64,000 bases of DNA from Paenibacillus montanisoli (lineage in GTDB: Bacteria > Bacillota > Bacilli > Paenibacillales > Paenibacillaceae): contig NZ_QLUW01000001.1 of NCBI RefSeq assembly GCF_003268025.1, positions 1,798,001-1,862,000 of the forward strand, written 5' to 3'. The notes below the pieces were generated by a model. It saw only the letters and a program-made list of their open reading frames with translations, searched no databases and was not told where the DNA came from. Positions 7,282 to 15,731 of the stretch are shown piece by piece; position 1 is the stretch's first letter; each line of letters starts with the position of its first letter. The position numbers and the translations under genes were made by a program.

Positions 7282-8586
7282 TTATGAAATAGCTGCGGGA
7301 CAATAATACGCCATATCTCCGGTAATTTTGCCGCCAATGCGGGGCAGCAGTCCGGCGTGGCGTCCTCCAATTACATAAGCGCCTGCTAGCAGGCAGCCCT
7401 CATAGGGCCCATCCTCTGTATCAACGGTGAGCGTTTGCAGAGGGAATAATTGCTGATACACCTTCGGCTGGCGGTCATAATAGTCTTGGACCTCTTGAAG
7501 CTCCGCTTCGTCATGTCCCCATTCCGCCTCTATGAAACGTCCTTCGCCGTCGTACAGGGAAGTGCCTTTGCCTTCGCGGCCCCAGTATCCCTTGGCAACG
7601 AACGGTAGGCCCGCTTGGGTGAAAGGAGCCGAATCATAATAGGTCGGAAGCAGATAACGTTCGATATTCTCGAAGTCCTCCCGATCGAAAAGCATGCGTC
7701 CGACGAAGTCTTCGATCTGATCCCGACGCTCATAGAGCGACCATATAAGCGCCATGAATCCTTTGCTCTGGGTGATGATGCTTTGAGCGGGATTAATCAG
7801 GCCCAGTCTTCCGTCGACGACGAGCTGAAGCAGCTCTTCGCCGATCGGTTCGGTGCCCTGTTCATCCGTGTCATGCACCAAATATTCCAGCGGATAAAGC
7901 CGATAAAGCAAGGCAATGCGCTGGCCGTTCGCAAAAAGCCCGTCTCCGGGCACGATTTCAAGCTCTTCCAGCGGCACGTACATCGTGTCGCAGCCGAGCT
8001 CTTGCACCGCTTGCATCAAATATTCCGTATTGGTACGGTCTTCGAGATGCCAGCCGTAGCTGGAGAAAGCAATCGGTCCATCCAAGCCTTGCTCGGAATA
8101 ATAACCGATCAATTGGCCGAAAGCGGCTTGAATGGCACTGCGCATCCCGGAAGATGCAGACGAGAAGTCGGTATAGTCGCCAATCAGCTTGGCTGCAAGG
8201 TAAGCCGTTTCCGGTATGCCTGTCGGCGTATCGGTGTTGTTCTCGATGCATTTCAAGCCGCTCTCGTTCAGAATCCAATCCTGTCTCGATACCCCATGGT
8301 AGGGGACCTCGATTCTGGCGGCCGGGAGAAGGGCAGGATGAATCCCGAGCCGATGCACCAGGAAACTATCGGGCAGATCGCGCTGGACAAAACTCAGCGT
8401 TTTCCAGTAGATGCGGTCAACCGCTTCTGAAGCCTCTCTAAATGCAGCTGCTTCTTCCGGCTCGAACAACGTCAGCGCCGGGAGACAATACTGCTTCCCG
8501 TTCATGCGGTGATAGGGGATGCTGCGTGCGATATCACCCTTGAACACGTCGTCATGCGCAGCATCGAGCTGCATTATCCTTACCAC
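7282..8586 (-). CDS. Glutathionylspermidine synthase-like ATP-grasp ligase (YgiC/YjfC type)
   Basis: A 434-residue cytoplasmic protein of the GSP_synth family, the C-terminal ATP-grasp amide ligase of glutathionylspermidine synthetase without its amidase half. Recognisable segments are CIENNTDTPTGIPE (about residues 113-126, Mg/ATP and acceptor site region), FSSYGWHLEDR, LYRLYPLEYL and FVAKGYWGREGKG. The physiological acceptor of the YgiC/YjfC subgroup is not known. The start is GTG 8586, set by GGAGGC just upstream; an ATG at 8574 is less well placed. It nearly touches the lipoprotein gene before it and is followed by DUF350. Confidence 0.85.
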   Translation of the reverse strand: MVRIMQLDAAHDDVFKGDIARSIPYHRMNGKQYCLPALTLFEPEEAAAFREASEAVDRIYWKTLSFVQRDLPDSFLVHRLGIHPALLPAARIEVPYHGVSRQDWILNESGLKCIENNTDTPTGIPETAYLAAKLIGDYTDFSSASSGMRSAIQAAFGQLIGYYSEQGLDGPIAFSSYGWHLEDRTNTEYLMQAVQELGCDTMYVPLEELEIVPGDGLFANGQRIALLYRLYPLEYLVHDTDEQGTEPIGEELLQLVVDGRLGLINPAQSIITQSKGFMALIWSLYERRDQIEDFVGRMLFDREDFENIERYLLPTYYDSAPFTQAGLPFVAKGYWGREGKGTSLYDGEGRFIEAEWGHDEAELQEVQDYYDRQPKVYQQLFPLQTLTVDTEDGPYEGCLLAGAYVIGGRHAGLLPRIGGKITGDMAYYCPAAIS

Positions 8587-8589
8587 GGC

Positions 8590-8901
8590 TTAGCCTCCGC
8601 TGCTGTGGCTGCCGCTGCTGCCAAAGCCTTTGTAGGAGCCGGAACTGCTGCTGCCGGATGAGCTGTAGGTTTTCTTCGAAGATCCGCTGCCGGAGTAGTA
8701 AACGCCGCTGGAGCCGCCATCATCATCGCAGTCTTCGTAATACGGATCGCAGCCATAATTAGTCGTATTGCAGCCGCTTAGCGCAACCGGCACCGCGAGC
8801 AGCAGGGCGAACTTGAGCAATTTTGCCTGACGGCCGGACGGGTGCGATGCCATACCGGCAACGTTTGCGCGAGGTGCAGCGGAATCGTGATCCTCTTTCA
8901 T
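8590..8901 (-). CDS. Ser/Gly-rich lipoprotein (YgiB/YjfM-like position)
   Basis: A 103-residue predicted lipoprotein. A hydrophobic stretch (about residues 28-42) ends in the lipobox LSGC, then a short Asp/Tyr/Cys-rich region (YGCDPYYEDCDDDGG). The C-terminal half is almost only Ser, Gly, Tyr and Lys. The n-region of the signal is long (about 27 residues), so translation could also start at an internal Met. ATG 8901 has AAGGAGGT about 10 bases upstream. It takes the place of the DUF1190 lipoproteins in related operons, but I cannot confirm membership. It follows the preceding gene with no gap. Confidence 0.7.
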   Translation of the reverse strand: MKEDHDSAAPRANVAGMASHPSGRQAKLLKFALLLAVPVALSGCNTTNYGCDPYYEDCDDDGGSSGVYYSGSGSSKKTYSSSGSSSSGSYKGFGSSGSHSSGG

Positions 8902-9378
8902 CTAAACGTGAACCTCCTTCAGGTAAAATAGAACTTTGTTGCGGTCGTCATCAAGCACGGTATAGAGCGATTCATAAGTGCGTTCTTGCTTTACAAGATA
9001 ATGATCCAGCAGCAGCCGGGCAATCGCGAGCGCGTCCGGCGTATGCATCAACGGCTCTCCGAGCTCGAACCGGCTGCCGTTCCAATAGAGAAATTCCGTT
9101 TCCAGAAAGACGGACCGGTCACAACGCTCCAGCAGCGCGGGCTTGATTTCGGAACCGTACCGATCCAGACAGCTGCTTTGAAACGGCGCCGCATAGATGA
9201 GATGATTGCCGCCGGCTTCCGATTCGTGCGAGCTGTGGTGCAGCAGCAAATTTTGAATCACCGTTGCGTTGACGAGCTTGCGTACGAACAATTCATCGGT
9301 TCCGATCGTGTATTGCTTGAGCGTCCGCTGAACGCGCTGACCGGCTTCATCCCAGTCCTGATAGTAAATCGTGTGCAT
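8902..9378 (-). CDS. Conserved-looking protein of unknown function in ATP-grasp operon
   Basis: A 158-residue soluble acidic protein that I do not recognise. It has no signal peptide, membrane helix or catalytic motif that I can see. Notable stretches are HHSSHESEAGGNH (about residues 47-59) and a C-terminal end rich in alternating hydrophobic and charged residues (ESLYTVLDDDRNKVLFYLKE). It starts seven bases after the K+ channel stop, with AAAGGAGC inside the end of the channel gene, so the two are translationally coupled. By position it could correspond to the DUF2491-type (YjfK) member of related operons; this is a guess. Confidence 0.72.
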   Translation of the reverse strand: MHTIYYQDWDEAGQRVQRTLKQYTIGTDELFVRKLVNATVIQNLLLHHSSHESEAGGNHLIYAAPFQSSCLDRYGSEIKPALLERCDRSVFLETEFLYWNGSRFELGEPLMHTPDALAIARLLLDHYLVKQERTYESLYTVLDDDRNKVLFYLKEVHV

Positions 9379-9384
9379 GAGCGG

Positions 9385-10404
9385 TTATGCTCCTTTCGTT
9401 ATTTGCTTGTAAGTTGCGATATCGCAGACCATGTAGAGCTTGGCGTCCGCAGGTATCGGCTCTTGCAGCTTCGTATTTATGGACATGTCGCCCCGATCCG
9501 AAATGAGCGTAGCGCCTTGCTTCAAGAGAGAAAGAAAGGCGTCCTCATACGTTCGCCATTGCGGAGAGACGGGAACCGGGAACACATCCGCGCCATGCTG
9601 GCGGCTAAGCAACTGGGAGAAGATTTCCACGCTTCCGTCATTGAGCGCCGAACGGACGGCAAGCCGCGCGACAGCGTCATGAGACAGCACGAATTCATTC
9701 ACGTTCGCATGCTTGAAGTTTTGAATATGCTTCTCGAGCATAATCTCAACGGTGGTATGCACCTGCGGCGCGATGCTCTCGATGCTGGAGACGATCAGCA
9801 GCGATTTGCCGTCCACGAGCGAAGGCTCGTCGATCCGATTGTCTGCGAAGATGACGGCAGCTTGGGCGCTTGCGATGCCCGCCTTCTCCAGAATGTCGCC
9901 GGAACTCGGATCGCCGCTTACGAAATGAACCTGATCATGCTCGTACGGATGCTGATCGGCCTCGTCGATGATGACGATTTGCGCTGCAGGAGAGATGGTC
10001 AGCAGCTCTTCGATGGCATATCGGGCTTTCTTGCTCCAATTGATAAAAACGAAATGCTGCTTGCCATAATACTTCAATTTCCCAGCCCTCCTTTGGCGAT
10101 GAAATTGTCCGACCGAATCGATAATTTTGCCGATAATCAAACTGAGCAATCCGATCCCGAATATGTAAATGAGGATCGTAAGCAGCTTTCCGGCGAACGT
10201 ATGGGCGAAGAAGTCGCCATATCCGACCGTTGCCATCGTGGTCATGACCCAATAGAGGGCGTTGAACCAGTTTCCGAACGTATCGGGCTCAAGCATATAA
10301 GCTAGCGTGGACGTGATGAGCAGGAACGAGATGAAAAAGAAGAATATGGCTGAGTTTTTGAGCCTCAGCAGTTTTAATGAAAGGGAATGCAGAAATAACG
10401 GCAT
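9385..10404 (-). CDS. Two-helix potassium channel with RCK/TrkA-N domain (YugO-like)
   Basis: A 339-residue K+ channel. Two membrane helices (about residues 16-37 and 72-92) flank the pore with selectivity filter TVGYGD (59-64). A cytoplasmic RCK-type Rossmann domain fills about 113-335 (FVFINWSKKA, IVIIDEAD, VHFVSGDP, AAVIFADNR). The first beta strand lacks the GxGxxG dinucleotide loop of classical RCK domains, as I recall for YugO-type channels. ATG 10404 follows AAGGAGGT; an upstream in-frame ATG at 10440 has no such site. It is the first gene of the five-gene operon. Control by a ligand made by the ATP-grasp enzyme is possible but unproven. Confidence 0.88.
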   Translation of the reverse strand: MPLFLHSLSLKLLRLKNSAIFFFFISFLLITSTLAYMLEPDTFGNWFNALYWVMTTMATVGYGDFFAHTFAGKLLTILIYIFGIGLLSLIIGKIIDSVGQFHRQRRAGKLKYYGKQHFVFINWSKKARYAIEELLTISPAAQIVIIDEADQHPYEHDQVHFVSGDPSSGDILEKAGIASAQAAVIFADNRIDEPSLVDGKSLLIVSSIESIAPQVHTTVEIMLEKHIQNFKHANVNEFVLSHDAVARLAVRSALNDGSVEIFSQLLSRQHGADVFPVPVSPQWRTYEDAFLSLLKQGATLISDRGDMSINTKLQEPIPADAKLYMVCDIATYKQITKGA

Positions 10405-10558
10405 TCGTGGCCGTACCTCCTTCCTGGCTCCTGCGTCCAAGCGTGATCGTAAAGCAATGAAGCACTCTACAATCCTACACTATTTCAGTTCATACGAGAA
10501 CCGTAACCATTGGTGTCAATTTATTGAAATTCGTACAAATCAAGGGCCTAAATATTCA

Positions 10559-10588
10559 TTGATCGGCAGCGCTGTCTTCGTATATAAT
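10559..10588 (+). promoter_or_regulatory. Sigma-A promoter of the pyrH leader
   Basis: TTGATC at 10559-10564, an 18-base spacer, then a perfect TATAAT at 10583-10588. It lies upstream of the short leader ORF and hairpin. Confidence 0.65.
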
Positions 10589-10624
10589 CTTCGCAAAAGG
10601 AATGATTGGAAGGAGCGGGTGCGC

Positions 10625-10711
10625 GTGAAGAACAAGCTACAGCAGACCTTGATGGGAGGCTTCGTCATCCGTTTCCAACCGTATATGAAGGTCCTAAACA
10701 CTAAAGCGTAA
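10625..10711 (+). CDS. Putative 28-residue leader peptide upstream of pyrH paralogue
   Basis: A short reading frame from GTG 10625 to TAA 10711, with a strong GGAAGGAG (10608-10615) nine bases before it. The peptide begins VKNKLQQTLMGG and ends MKVLNTKA, and is basic and featureless. Its last codons overlap the 5' arm of a strong terminator hairpin (10696-10737), as in transcription attenuators. It is preceded by a good promoter and followed by the UMP kinase gene. Whether it is translated is not shown by the sequence alone. Confidence 0.5.
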   Translation: MKNKLQQTLMGGFVIRFQPYMKVLNTKA

Positions 10712-10737
10712 TTGCTGCTTTAGTGTTTTATTTTTTT
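10696..10737 (+). terminator. Attenuator-like terminator before pyrH paralogue
   Basis: A perfect 12-base-pair stem (AAACACTAAAGC / GCTTTAGTGTTT) with a nine-base loop is followed by TATTTTTTT. It sits 20 bases before the pyrH start, and its 5' arm is inside the leader ORF. Confidence 0.85.
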
Positions 10738-10757
10738 ACAAGGAGGCGGGTAGGGAC

Positions 10758-11495
10758 TTGAGCAACTACAAGCGGGTGCTGATCAAGTTAAGCGGCGGTG
10801 CGGTAGCAGGCGAAAGCGAGTTCGGGTTTGATCCGGAGCGTCTCGATCATATTGCCAATGAGATTTTAAACGTGGTGAACAAGGGAGTGGAGGTGTCGCT
10901 TGTGATCGGCGGGGGCAATATTTTCCGGGGCAATATGGCGGACAGCTGGGGCATCGAACGGGCTGAAGCCGATAATATCGGCACGCTGGCGACCGTGGTG
11001 AACAGCTTGATGCTAAGAGGGGTTCTAAAATCCAAGTGCAGCCGTGAAGTGAGGGTCATGACCGCGATTCCGCTGGCCTCGGTTGCGGAGCCGTATATTC
11101 GGCTTCGGGCCATTCACCACTTGGAAAAAGGGTATATCGTTATCTTCGCGGGGGGCAATGGGCAGCCGTTCGTTACAACCGATTATCCGTCGGTACAGCG
11201 GGCAATCGAAGTGAACTGCGATGCGCTGCTCGTTGCGAAGCAGGGCGTAGACGGGATTTACGAAACCGACCCTAAGAAGAACAAGCATGCGAAAAAGTAC
11301 AGCTCGCTTCATTATAACGATGTCATCAAACACGACCTGAGAGTCATGGATCAATCGGCATTCCTGCTAGCGCGGGATTATAACCTGCCGATCCATGTGT
11401 TTGATTTCGATAAGCCGGGATCGATGACGGACGTCTGTGAAGGAAAGCATGCAGGTACGTATATTAGCGGTCAATCGGCCATGAGCTTCGACTAG
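10758..11495 (+). CDS. pyrH: UMP kinase (uridylate kinase), solitary copy
   Basis: A 245-residue amino-acid-kinase-fold enzyme that phosphorylates UMP to UDP. Family motifs are KLSGGAVAG (phosphate binding, about residues 9-17), GGGNIFRG (about 51-58), GGNGQPFVTTD (about 131-141, GTGNP-like loop) and GVDGIYETDP (nucleotide site). The start is TTG 10758 with AAGGAGG upstream. Classical pyrH lies between tsf and frr. This copy stands alone behind a promoter, short ORF and terminator hairpin, so it is probably a paralogue with its own control. A strong terminator follows. Confidence 0.85.
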   Translation: MSNYKRVLIKLSGGAVAGESEFGFDPERLDHIANEILNVVNKGVEVSLVIGGGNIFRGNMADSWGIERAEADNIGTLATVVNSLMLRGVLKSKCSREVRVMTAIPLASVAEPYIRLRAIHHLEKGYIVIFAGGNGQPFVTTDYPSVQRAIEVNCDALLVAKQGVDGIYETDPKKNKHAKKYSSLHYNDVIKHDLRVMDQSAFLLARDYNLPIHVFDFDKPGSMTDVCEGKHAGTYISGQSAMSFD

Positions 11496-11506
11496 CGTTA
11501 AACAAG

Positions 11507-11544
11507 AAATCGCCGGCCCTCCTAGAGGACCGGCGATTTTTTTT
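11507..11544 (+). terminator. Terminator after pyrH
   Basis: AAATCGCCGG pairs with CCGGCGATTT and is followed by a run of eight T. Confidence 0.85.
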
Positions 11545-11592
11545 CAAGAAACTCGCGCGCCGATTATCGGCCGACGACCGCGTTTCTTCTTA

Positions 11593-11721
11593 TCAGCAGC
11601 GATTGCCTTGCTGCCCGGACTTGTCATCGCTTTGTTCCGAAAGCCTCTCGCCGTATTGATCCAAACGACCCGGATGCGATGCCGGACCTTTGTTCTTCGG
11701 TTTGCTGTTCCGACCCGTCAT
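11593..11721 (-). CDS. Small hydrophilic protein, hypothetical
   Basis: A 42-residue frame on the minus strand from ATG 11721 to TGA 11593, preceded by GGAGGTGAG at good spacing. The protein is very polar (MTGRNSKPKNKGPASHPG at the start, then SEQSDDKSGQQGNRC) and contains no Ile, Val, Phe, Met (after the first) or Trp. This composition recalls minor spore or stress proteins of Bacillales, but I do not recognise a family. It stands alone between pyrH and the DHA2 exporter. Confidence 0.5.
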   Translation of the reverse strand: MTGRNSKPKNKGPASHPGRLDQYGERLSEQSDDKSGQQGNRC

Positions 11722-11796
11722 GATGCTGCTCACCTCCATCTTCCATAAGATGAGCGGAGGGAGAGGAAATCATGCACAAGTCCAGAGGCGCATGCG

Positions 11797-13260
11797 TTAG
11801 CCCATTTCCGGGGCATGCGCAGGCGATTTGACGCTGCTTGCTTGAGGCCGCTTTAGCGTTACGGCCAGCAGCAGGCCGAAGATCGCGAGCCCGACCAGCG
11901 CCAGGTACGCGTCATGAAACGCATGCGTAGTAGCTTCCGGCATCACCTGCTCGCCTTCAGCGGCGTGATGCGTCGTGCGGCTGACGATTAATGTCGTTAA
12001 TCCCGCAACCGCGAAAGATGTCACAACCTGCTGCGCGGCGCTTGTTAGCGAGGTGACCCTGCTGACCAGATTGGCCGGGGCGGACTGGATAAGATGCGTG
12101 TTCAGCGCCAGGAAGGACAGCCCCATGCCCATGCCGAGCATCGCCCGCGGAATCAAGAACGTCCACGCGCTGTCGGTCGGATCGATACGCGAAATGAGGT
12201 ACGCGCCGACGGCGACGATGGTGAGTCCGATCAGGACAAGCGGTCTTGCGCCGATCTTGTCGTACAGCCTTCCCCCGATAGGCATGAATAAGCCGGCCAT
12301 CAGCGCTTGCGGCAAGGTCCACATGCCGGCGTGGAATGCGCTCATGCCCATCAGCATCTGCATGAAATAAGGAACCGTGAAGATGATGCCGAACATGACG
12401 AATTGAAGCACCCACTGCACGATAATGCCTTTGGTGAACAGAGGCGAACGAAATACGCGCAGCTCCAGGAGAGGCTCCTTTTTGCGGGTCAGCTCCACAA
12501 TAACGAACAGAATCAAAGCGAGCGTACCGACGGCGAGACCGATGATCGTTTTGTCGGAGGTCCAGCTGGTCGAGCCCTCGCTTAGCCCGTACGAGAGACC
12601 GGCGAACGCAAGCGGCCCGAGCAAGATGCCCAGCAGATCGAGCGAAGCGAACGCTTTCTTCGGCAGCTTCGGCAGAAGCGCCATGCACAGGCCGACGCCG
12701 ACCAAGCCGATCGGCACGTTGATGAGGAAGATCCATTCCCACTTGACGTAATCGACCAAATAGCCGGCCACGATGGGCCCGAGCGCCGGAGCGAGCAGAA
12801 TCGGCAATCCCATCAGCCCCATGATGGAGCCTGCTTTCTCAGGCGGGCTAAGCTGGTAGGTCATCGCAAACGCGATCGGGGTAACCATGCCGCCGCCCAG
12901 GCCTTGCAGAACGCGGAAGGTGATGAGCTGCACGGCGGTCGTTGCCATGGCGCACAGGACGGAGCCGATCGTGAACAGGATGAGCGATACGATGAAAATC
13001 CGCTTCGCGCCGAACCGGTCGGTCACCCAGCCGGCAAGCGGAATGACGGCGGCTTGCGCAAGCGCATAGCCGGTGATCGTCCACTGCACGGCGCTGAGGG
13101 AGCTGTTGAAATCCTTCACAAGCGCAGGTATTGCGACATTGACGGCCGTGCTGTCGAGAATAACCATGAAGATGCCGACAACGATGGCCAGCAGCGGCCC
13201 TGCCAGCTGCCGCATGGATGTAAACGGAATAACGGGTGAATCGGATTGATTTGAAGTCAT
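11797..13260 (-). CDS. DHA2-family multidrug/H+ antiporter (EmrB/QacA type MFS)
   Basis: A 487-residue MFS protein with about 14 predicted helices. Family motifs are LDSTAVNVAIPAL in helix 1 (motif D1 of DHA2), GWVTDRFGAKR in loop 2-3 (motif A) and GPIVAGYLVDY in helix 5 (motif C of antiporters). Members export drugs or lipophilic cations with proton exchange. I chose ATG 13260, behind a G-rich ribosome site; an upstream ATG at 13362 would add 34 unconserved residues. It is monocistronic, with no adjacent TetR or MarR regulator. The substrate is unknown. Confidence 0.88.
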   Translation of the reverse strand: MTSNQSDSPVIPFTSMRQLAGPLLAIVVGIFMVILDSTAVNVAIPALVKDFNSSLSAVQWTITGYALAQAAVIPLAGWVTDRFGAKRIFIVSLILFTIGSVLCAMATTAVQLITFRVLQGLGGGMVTPIAFAMTYQLSPPEKAGSIMGLMGLPILLAPALGPIVAGYLVDYVKWEWIFLINVPIGLVGVGLCMALLPKLPKKAFASLDLLGILLGPLAFAGLSYGLSEGSTSWTSDKTIIGLAVGTLALILFVIVELTRKKEPLLELRVFRSPLFTKGIIVQWVLQFVMFGIIFTVPYFMQMLMGMSAFHAGMWTLPQALMAGLFMPIGGRLYDKIGARPLVLIGLTIVAVGAYLISRIDPTDSAWTFLIPRAMLGMGMGLSFLALNTHLIQSAPANLVSRVTSLTSAAQQVVTSFAVAGLTTLIVSRTTHHAAEGEQVMPEATTHAFHDAYLALVGLAIFGLLLAVTLKRPQASSVKSPAHAPEMG

Positions 13261-13343
13261 GACAGCCCCCCCTATGTCGTTCAATATACCTTTCTTTACC
13301 ACTGTACTTACCGTCGCGAGCGATGTCAAAAAGGAGTCAAAAA

Positions 13344-13377
13344 CAACAAAAGAGAGGCTCAAATCGCCTCTCTTCGT
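13344..13377 (-). terminator. Terminator after thymidine kinase gene
   Basis: AAGAGAGGC / GCCTCTCTT hairpin, followed on the minus strand by a T-rich run (TTTTGTTGTTTTTG). Confidence 0.7.
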
Positions 13378-13378
13378 T

Positions 13379-13984
13379 CTATTCCGATGCTTCCTCGAGC
13401 CCCCGGAACGCTTGATTGTAGCAGCGCCGGCATACCGGCTTATAATCCTCGTTGCCGCCGATCTGGATTTGCTCGCCCGCGTTGACCGGCTTTCCGTTAC
13501 GGAAGCGGATCACCATCGTCGCTTTGCGGTCGCAGTACCAGCAAATCGTTTTGATCTCTTCGATTTTGTCCGCTTGGACGAGCAGGTTGTAGCTGCCTTC
13601 GAACAGCTGGTTCTGAAAGTCGTTCTTGAGGCCGAACGCCATAACCGGGATGTTCAGCTCGTCGACGACCTGCGTCAGCTCCAGGATGTGATGCTTCTTC
13701 AGAAATTGGGCTTCATCGATAAGTACGCAGTAAATTTGTTTAGGACCGGATGTTGACACATGGGATTTGACGCTTTCATACAGGTTCGTTTGATCGTCGA
13801 CCGGAATTGCGGGCCGCTCGAAGCCGACACGGGAGCCGACCAGCTCGGCGCCGTCCCGTGCGCTGACCGAAGGGGAATAGATGAGAACGCGTTTGCCTTG
13901 CTCCTCGTAGTTATGGGCGACTTTGATGATTTCAAACGATTTGCCGCTGTTCATCGTGCCGTATTTGTAATAGAGCTGTGCCAT
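13379..13984 (-). CDS. tdk: Thymidine kinase
   Basis: A 201-residue type II thymidine kinase that phosphorylates thymidine in pyrimidine salvage. P-loop GTMNSGKS is at residues 9-16, DEAQF with the catalytic Glu at 90-94, and the lasso zinc site is formed by C148, C151, C185 and C188 (CWYC and CRRC). Length is typical. A GGAG site precedes ATG 13984. It is transcribed alone, with its own terminator. Confidence 0.95.
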   Translation of the reverse strand: MAQLYYKYGTMNSGKSFEIIKVAHNYEEQGKRVLIYSPSVSARDGAELVGSRVGFERPAIPVDDQTNLYESVKSHVSTSGPKQIYCVLIDEAQFLKKHHILELTQVVDELNIPVMAFGLKNDFQNQLFEGSYNLLVQADKIEEIKTICWYCDRKATMVIRFRNGKPVNAGEQIQIGGNEDYKPVCRRCYNQAFRGLEEASE

Positions 13985-14060
13985 ATAATCTCTCCTAAAC
14001 GATTTCGTCCTTTACTTATTTAACATATTTAAATGATTGTGACAAGCAACTTTTCAAAAC

Positions 14061-14097
14061 AAAATAGGCTGCCGATCGAAGCGGCAGCCTGTATTTT
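14061..14097 (-). terminator. Terminator of small membrane protein gene
   Basis: AAAATAGGCTGCCG / CGGCAGCCTgtATTTT hairpin with a T-rich tail on the minus strand. Confidence 0.65.
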
Positions 14098-14138
14098 AGG
14101 CGGTCATTGAAAGCTGTATCCACGGCCCGTGGACGCAA

Positions 14139-14426
14139 TTACATTTTTCCTTTCAAGTCCATGAGGTACTTGACTACAGCTGCCACTGCACCGATGTAAT
14201 ACGCGGTCAAAATGATCCATCCCGTATTATCGAGGGATTGCATGTTGGCGAACATGAAAAGCGGAAGAACGATGAGCACCATGTCTTTCAAATAACCCAT
14301 TACAAAATCGGTGGAGAACGAGCCGGACTTCAACATTTTGAAGAAATCAAACAAGAAGTTCAGACCCATAAATCCAAGAACGGCCCACATCGAGTAGAGC
14401 ATCATGTCTGCGAGTGCAAATGTCAT
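14139..14426 (-). CDS. Small integral membrane protein, unknown function
   Basis: A 95-residue protein with about three predicted membrane helices and a short basic C-terminus (MDLKGKM). The size and layout resemble holin-like proteins, but there is no endolysin or phage gene nearby and I see no diagnostic motif. An excellent GGGGAGGTGAT precedes ATG 14426 and a terminator follows, so it is a genuine single-gene unit. Confidence 0.7.
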   Translation of the reverse strand: MTFALADMMLYSMWAVLGFMGLNFLFDFFKMLKSGSFSTDFVMGYLKDMVLIVLPLFMFANMQSLDNTGWIILTAYYIGAVAAVVKYLMDLKGKM

Positions 14427-14605
14427 GTAGAATCACCTCCCCGTAGGAAGATAAATTATTGCATACGATATCATATGAAGCATGGACCTCAGTCGTACTG
14501 GGGAAACGTCCAATTATATGGCAAGCCATAGGCGAAAAGCTTGATACGGCGGCTGGGAAACGAGTACAATATGGCCGATAGCATGAGAAGGAGATGGTGA
14601 ATGTC

Positions 14606-15700
14606 ATGGCGCAAGCTAATCCGATCTTGGAAGCCTTTAACCAAACCCCCTATCCGGTGACCGGAAGCGGCAAATTCTCCGTTCGGCTGCTTCTGGAAGC
14701 ATTCGAAGGAATCGACGGGGATACGGATAGCGATATATATGGAAACGGCAAGCTGATCGAAGATTTTCAAGCGAAAATGGCTGCTTTCTTGGGTAAAGAA
14801 AGGGCGGTGTTTTTTCCAAGCGGCACGATGGCGCAGCAGATCGCGCTTCGGATCTGGAGCGATGAGCTGGGGAAGAAGAAGGTGGCGTACCATCCGCTGT
14901 GCCATCTGGAGATCCATGAGAAGGACGGGCTGAAGGAGCTGCATCACCTCGAGCCGGTTTTGCTTGCGGACAAGGACAGACTGATCACGCTAAGCGATGT
15001 GGGAAATATGAAGGAGGATGTTGCTTGCTTGCTGCTTGAGCTGCCGCAGAGGGAGATTGGCGGGCAGCTTCCGGCGTTTGAGGAGCTGGAGGCCGTTGCC
15101 GAACTTTGCCGCAAGCGGGGGATCAAGTTGCATCTGGACGGAGCGCGGTTATTCGAAGTTTTGCCTTATTACGGGAAGACGGCAGCAGAGGTATGCGCGC
15201 TGTTCGACAGCGTTTATGTATCGTTCTACAAGGGAATCGGCGGCATTGCAGGCGCGATTCTTGCCGGCGGCGAGGCATTTACGGAAACGTCGAAAATATG
15301 GAAGAGACGGCATGGCGGCGATCTGATCAGCCTATATCCATACATTGTGAGCAGCGATTATTATTTCGAGCGGCGCAAAGGGGAGATGGCGAAATACTAT
15401 GCGGCCGCCATGGAGCTTGCGGAACTGTATAATAGGTGTACCGGATTGAAGACCAAGCCGGAAGTGCCCGTATTGAACATGTTCCACGTCCATGCGGATG
15501 TATCGAAGGAAACGCTGGTTCCGCTTTTTCTCGACCTATATAAGGAGACCGGAATCGGATTGACCCGGAATATTAATGCTATTAATGAAACATCCTGCTA
15601 TTTTGAAGTCAGTCTCGGCGAACGGTACGAGGCGATACCGAAGCCGCTGCTGCAGGACGCATTTCGGTTGCTGAACGAGAAACTTAATCACATAAAATAA
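14606..15700 (+). CDS. Threonine aldolase / beta-eliminating lyase family PLP enzyme
   Basis: A 364-residue fold-type I PLP enzyme of the aromatic beta-eliminating lyase/threonine aldolase family. Visible marks are the SGTMAQQIALR cofactor-phosphate region (about residues 70-80), LHLDGARLFE with the PLP-binding Asp (about 174-183), and SFYKGIGGIAGA with the likely Schiff-base Lys (about 207-218). Members split L-threonine or allo-threonine to glycine and acetaldehyde. AAGGAG at 14588 sets ATG 14606; the ATG at 14594 abuts the ribosome site. Specificity for threonine is not certain. Confidence 0.85.
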   Translation: MAQANPILEAFNQTPYPVTGSGKFSVRLLLEAFEGIDGDTDSDIYGNGKLIEDFQAKMAAFLGKERAVFFPSGTMAQQIALRIWSDELGKKKVAYHPLCHLEIHEKDGLKELHHLEPVLLADKDRLITLSDVGNMKEDVACLLLELPQREIGGQLPAFEELEAVAELCRKRGIKLHLDGARLFEVLPYYGKTAAEVCALFDSVYVSFYKGIGGIAGAILAGGEAFTETSKIWKRRHGGDLISLYPYIVSSDYYFERRKGEMAKYYAAAMELAELYNRCTGLKTKPEVPVLNMFHVHADVSKETLVPLFLDLYKETGIGLTRNINAINETSCYFEVSLGERYEAIPKPLLQDAFRLLNEKLNHIK

Positions 15701-15731
15701 TGCTCGCGTAATAGACACATCACTAGCTATT

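Noticed and set aside
7615-8430. A 271-codon plus-strand frame
   Set aside because: Antisense to the ATP-grasp gene, which fits a known family over its full length.
8986-10305. A 439-codon open frame on the plus strand
   Set aside because: It is antisense to the K+ channel and the 158-residue gene, which have clear motifs and ribosome sites. The translated product has no domain and is Arg-rich, typical of a shadow frame.
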